Assembly (NCBI GenBank): GCA_011049495.1 | Contig: DSBF01000563.1 | Span: forward strand, 1 to 7,214 | Direction of reading: 5' to 3' | DNA length: 7,214 nucleotides | From: Ignavibacteria bacterium | GTDB lineage: Bacteria; Bacteroidota; Ignavibacteria; Ignavibacteriales; Melioribacteraceae | Shown here: positions 6,825-7,214 of the stretch, in pieces | How positions within the stretch are numbered: position 1 is the stretch's first letter | Layout: the number at the start of each line of letters is the position of its first letter | Position numbers and translations under genes: made by a program | The notes under the pieces: generated by a model | Told to the model about the DNA's origin: nothing | Databases searched by the model: none | The model's input: only the letters and a program-made list of their open reading frames with translations

Positions 6825-7052
6825 TTTAATGAGGAGGGAATAAACTCAATGCATTTTATTAATTAAGGTCAGCGGATTATTAGGTGGCAAAGTGCTTTAT
6901 TTATAAATTTTCGATCTCTTGAGATTGTGAATATAATAGAAGTTCCTTTTATCCTGAATTCTGACGTATGCGCAAAAAAAATTAGTCTCCGTATGTGATT
7001 GAATTATATGAGTTATTTTTTTTTGCTAATCGAAAAAACCGCACTACTTTTA
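6825..7052. other. AT-rich intergenic stretch upstream of lepA
   Basis: I find no convincing gene here. There is a small perfect dyad, ATCTC/GAGAT, at 6914-6925. A TATAAT on the plus strand at 6932-6937 has only a poor -35 (TTTCGA, 17 bp upstream), so rightward transcription is unproven. A run of nine or more T lies near 7014-7024, without a GC-rich stem before it. No tRNA or other RNA gene is recognisable. Confidence 0.5.
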
Positions 7053-7200
7053 GGAACAAAGGATTTTGTTTTGATTCCGAGGGGTTACCTCCGCAGAGAT
7101 AAAGCCTGCCTGAAGCAGTCAGGCCTGCGGATACTTGTTTCAATGTATCTGTTAACATTTTGCGAGCAAGGGGGTATGTAACCGCCGACATTTGTCGGCG
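7053..7200. repeat. Palindrome-rich intergenic segment, possible dispersed repeat element
   Basis: This stretch of about 150 bp is more GC-rich than its surroundings and carries several exact dyads in a row. AACAAA/TTTGTT is at 7055-7070 and GAGG/CCTC at 7079-7091. A nested hairpin has outer arms CCGCAG (7091-7096) and CTGCGG (7125-7130) and inner arms GCCTGA (7108-7113) and TCAGGC (7119-7124). The palindrome TGTTAACA is at 7150-7157 and TTGC/GCAA at 7160-7169. An 8-bp perfect dyad, CGCCGACA/TGTCGGCG, is at 7183-7200. Short open frames cross it on both strands, but they look like read-through of the palindromes rather than genes. A REP- or MITE-like dispersed element is the likeliest reading. 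No transposase is present, and the element may continue past the window edge. Confidence 0.45.
7183..7200. repeat. 8-bp perfect inverted repeat, copy 2 of the repeated palindrome
   Basis: CGCCGACA and TGTCGGCG are exact reverse complements around TT. The inner 12 bp (7186-7197) are identical to 1959-1970. The stem is strong for this AT-rich DNA. No T run follows, so it is not a standard intrinsic terminator. Confidence 0.6.
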
Positions 7201-7214
7201 TGCTAACATAGCTC

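Noticed and set aside
6982..7209. Minus-strand open frame of 75 codons and a plus-strand frame of 60 codons over the same DNA
   Set aside because: Both are built on palindromic sequence, lack ribosome-binding signals, match no family I recognise, and one runs nearly to the window edge. They are better explained as repeat DNA.

Overview
The window is low-GC bacterial DNA and reads as ordinary chromosome. The best pointer to its source is the secreted protease. It ends in a type IX secretion (Por) sorting domain beginning YQNYPNPFN, a form common in the Ignavibacteria/Chlorobi side of the Bacteroidota. Most starts lack a strong Shine-Dalgarno, which fits that group. Placement as an Ignavibacteria-like member of the FCB superphylum is an inference from these traits, not from a phylogeny.

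Layout. Positions 1-313 are AT-rich and hold the promoter region of a plus-strand Rrf2/IscR-type iron-sulfur regulator (314-742). All other genes are on the minus strand and converge on the regulator. In transcription order they are lepA (6772-4979), lepB (4962-4084), a signal-peptide-bearing subtilisin with a type IX tail (4017-2050), a class I SAM-dependent O-methyltransferase of the COMT/TrmR type (1949-1302), and a 143-residue helical protein of unknown function (1299-868). A good sigma70-like promoter (TTGATA, 17 bp, TATATT) lies just upstream of lepA. lepA and lepB form a tight pair. The methyltransferase and the unknown protein are only 2 nt apart. The protease is flanked by gaps of 66 and 100 bp, so a single five-gene transcript is possible but not shown.

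How the genes relate. LepA (EF4) acts on ribosomes. LepB removes Sec signal peptides and would be expected to process the neighbouring protease, which the type IX system would then carry across the outer membrane. The methyltransferase resembles tRNA wobble-uridine methyltransferases. The Rrf2 regulator appears to stand alone and is probably autoregulated through inverted repeats around its promoter.

Non-coding parts. The 100-bp gap at 1950-2049 holds a run of roughly 10-bp degenerate tandem repeats and a short perfect palindrome. The same 12-bp palindrome recurs inside a longer perfect dyad in the gene-free right end (6825-7214), which is unusually rich in small palindromes and may be part of a dispersed repeat. 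I saw no rRNA, tRNA, CRISPR array, transposase or defence system. I do not see an undescribed system here; the most unusual items are the palindromic repeats and the unknown protein linked to the methyltransferase.
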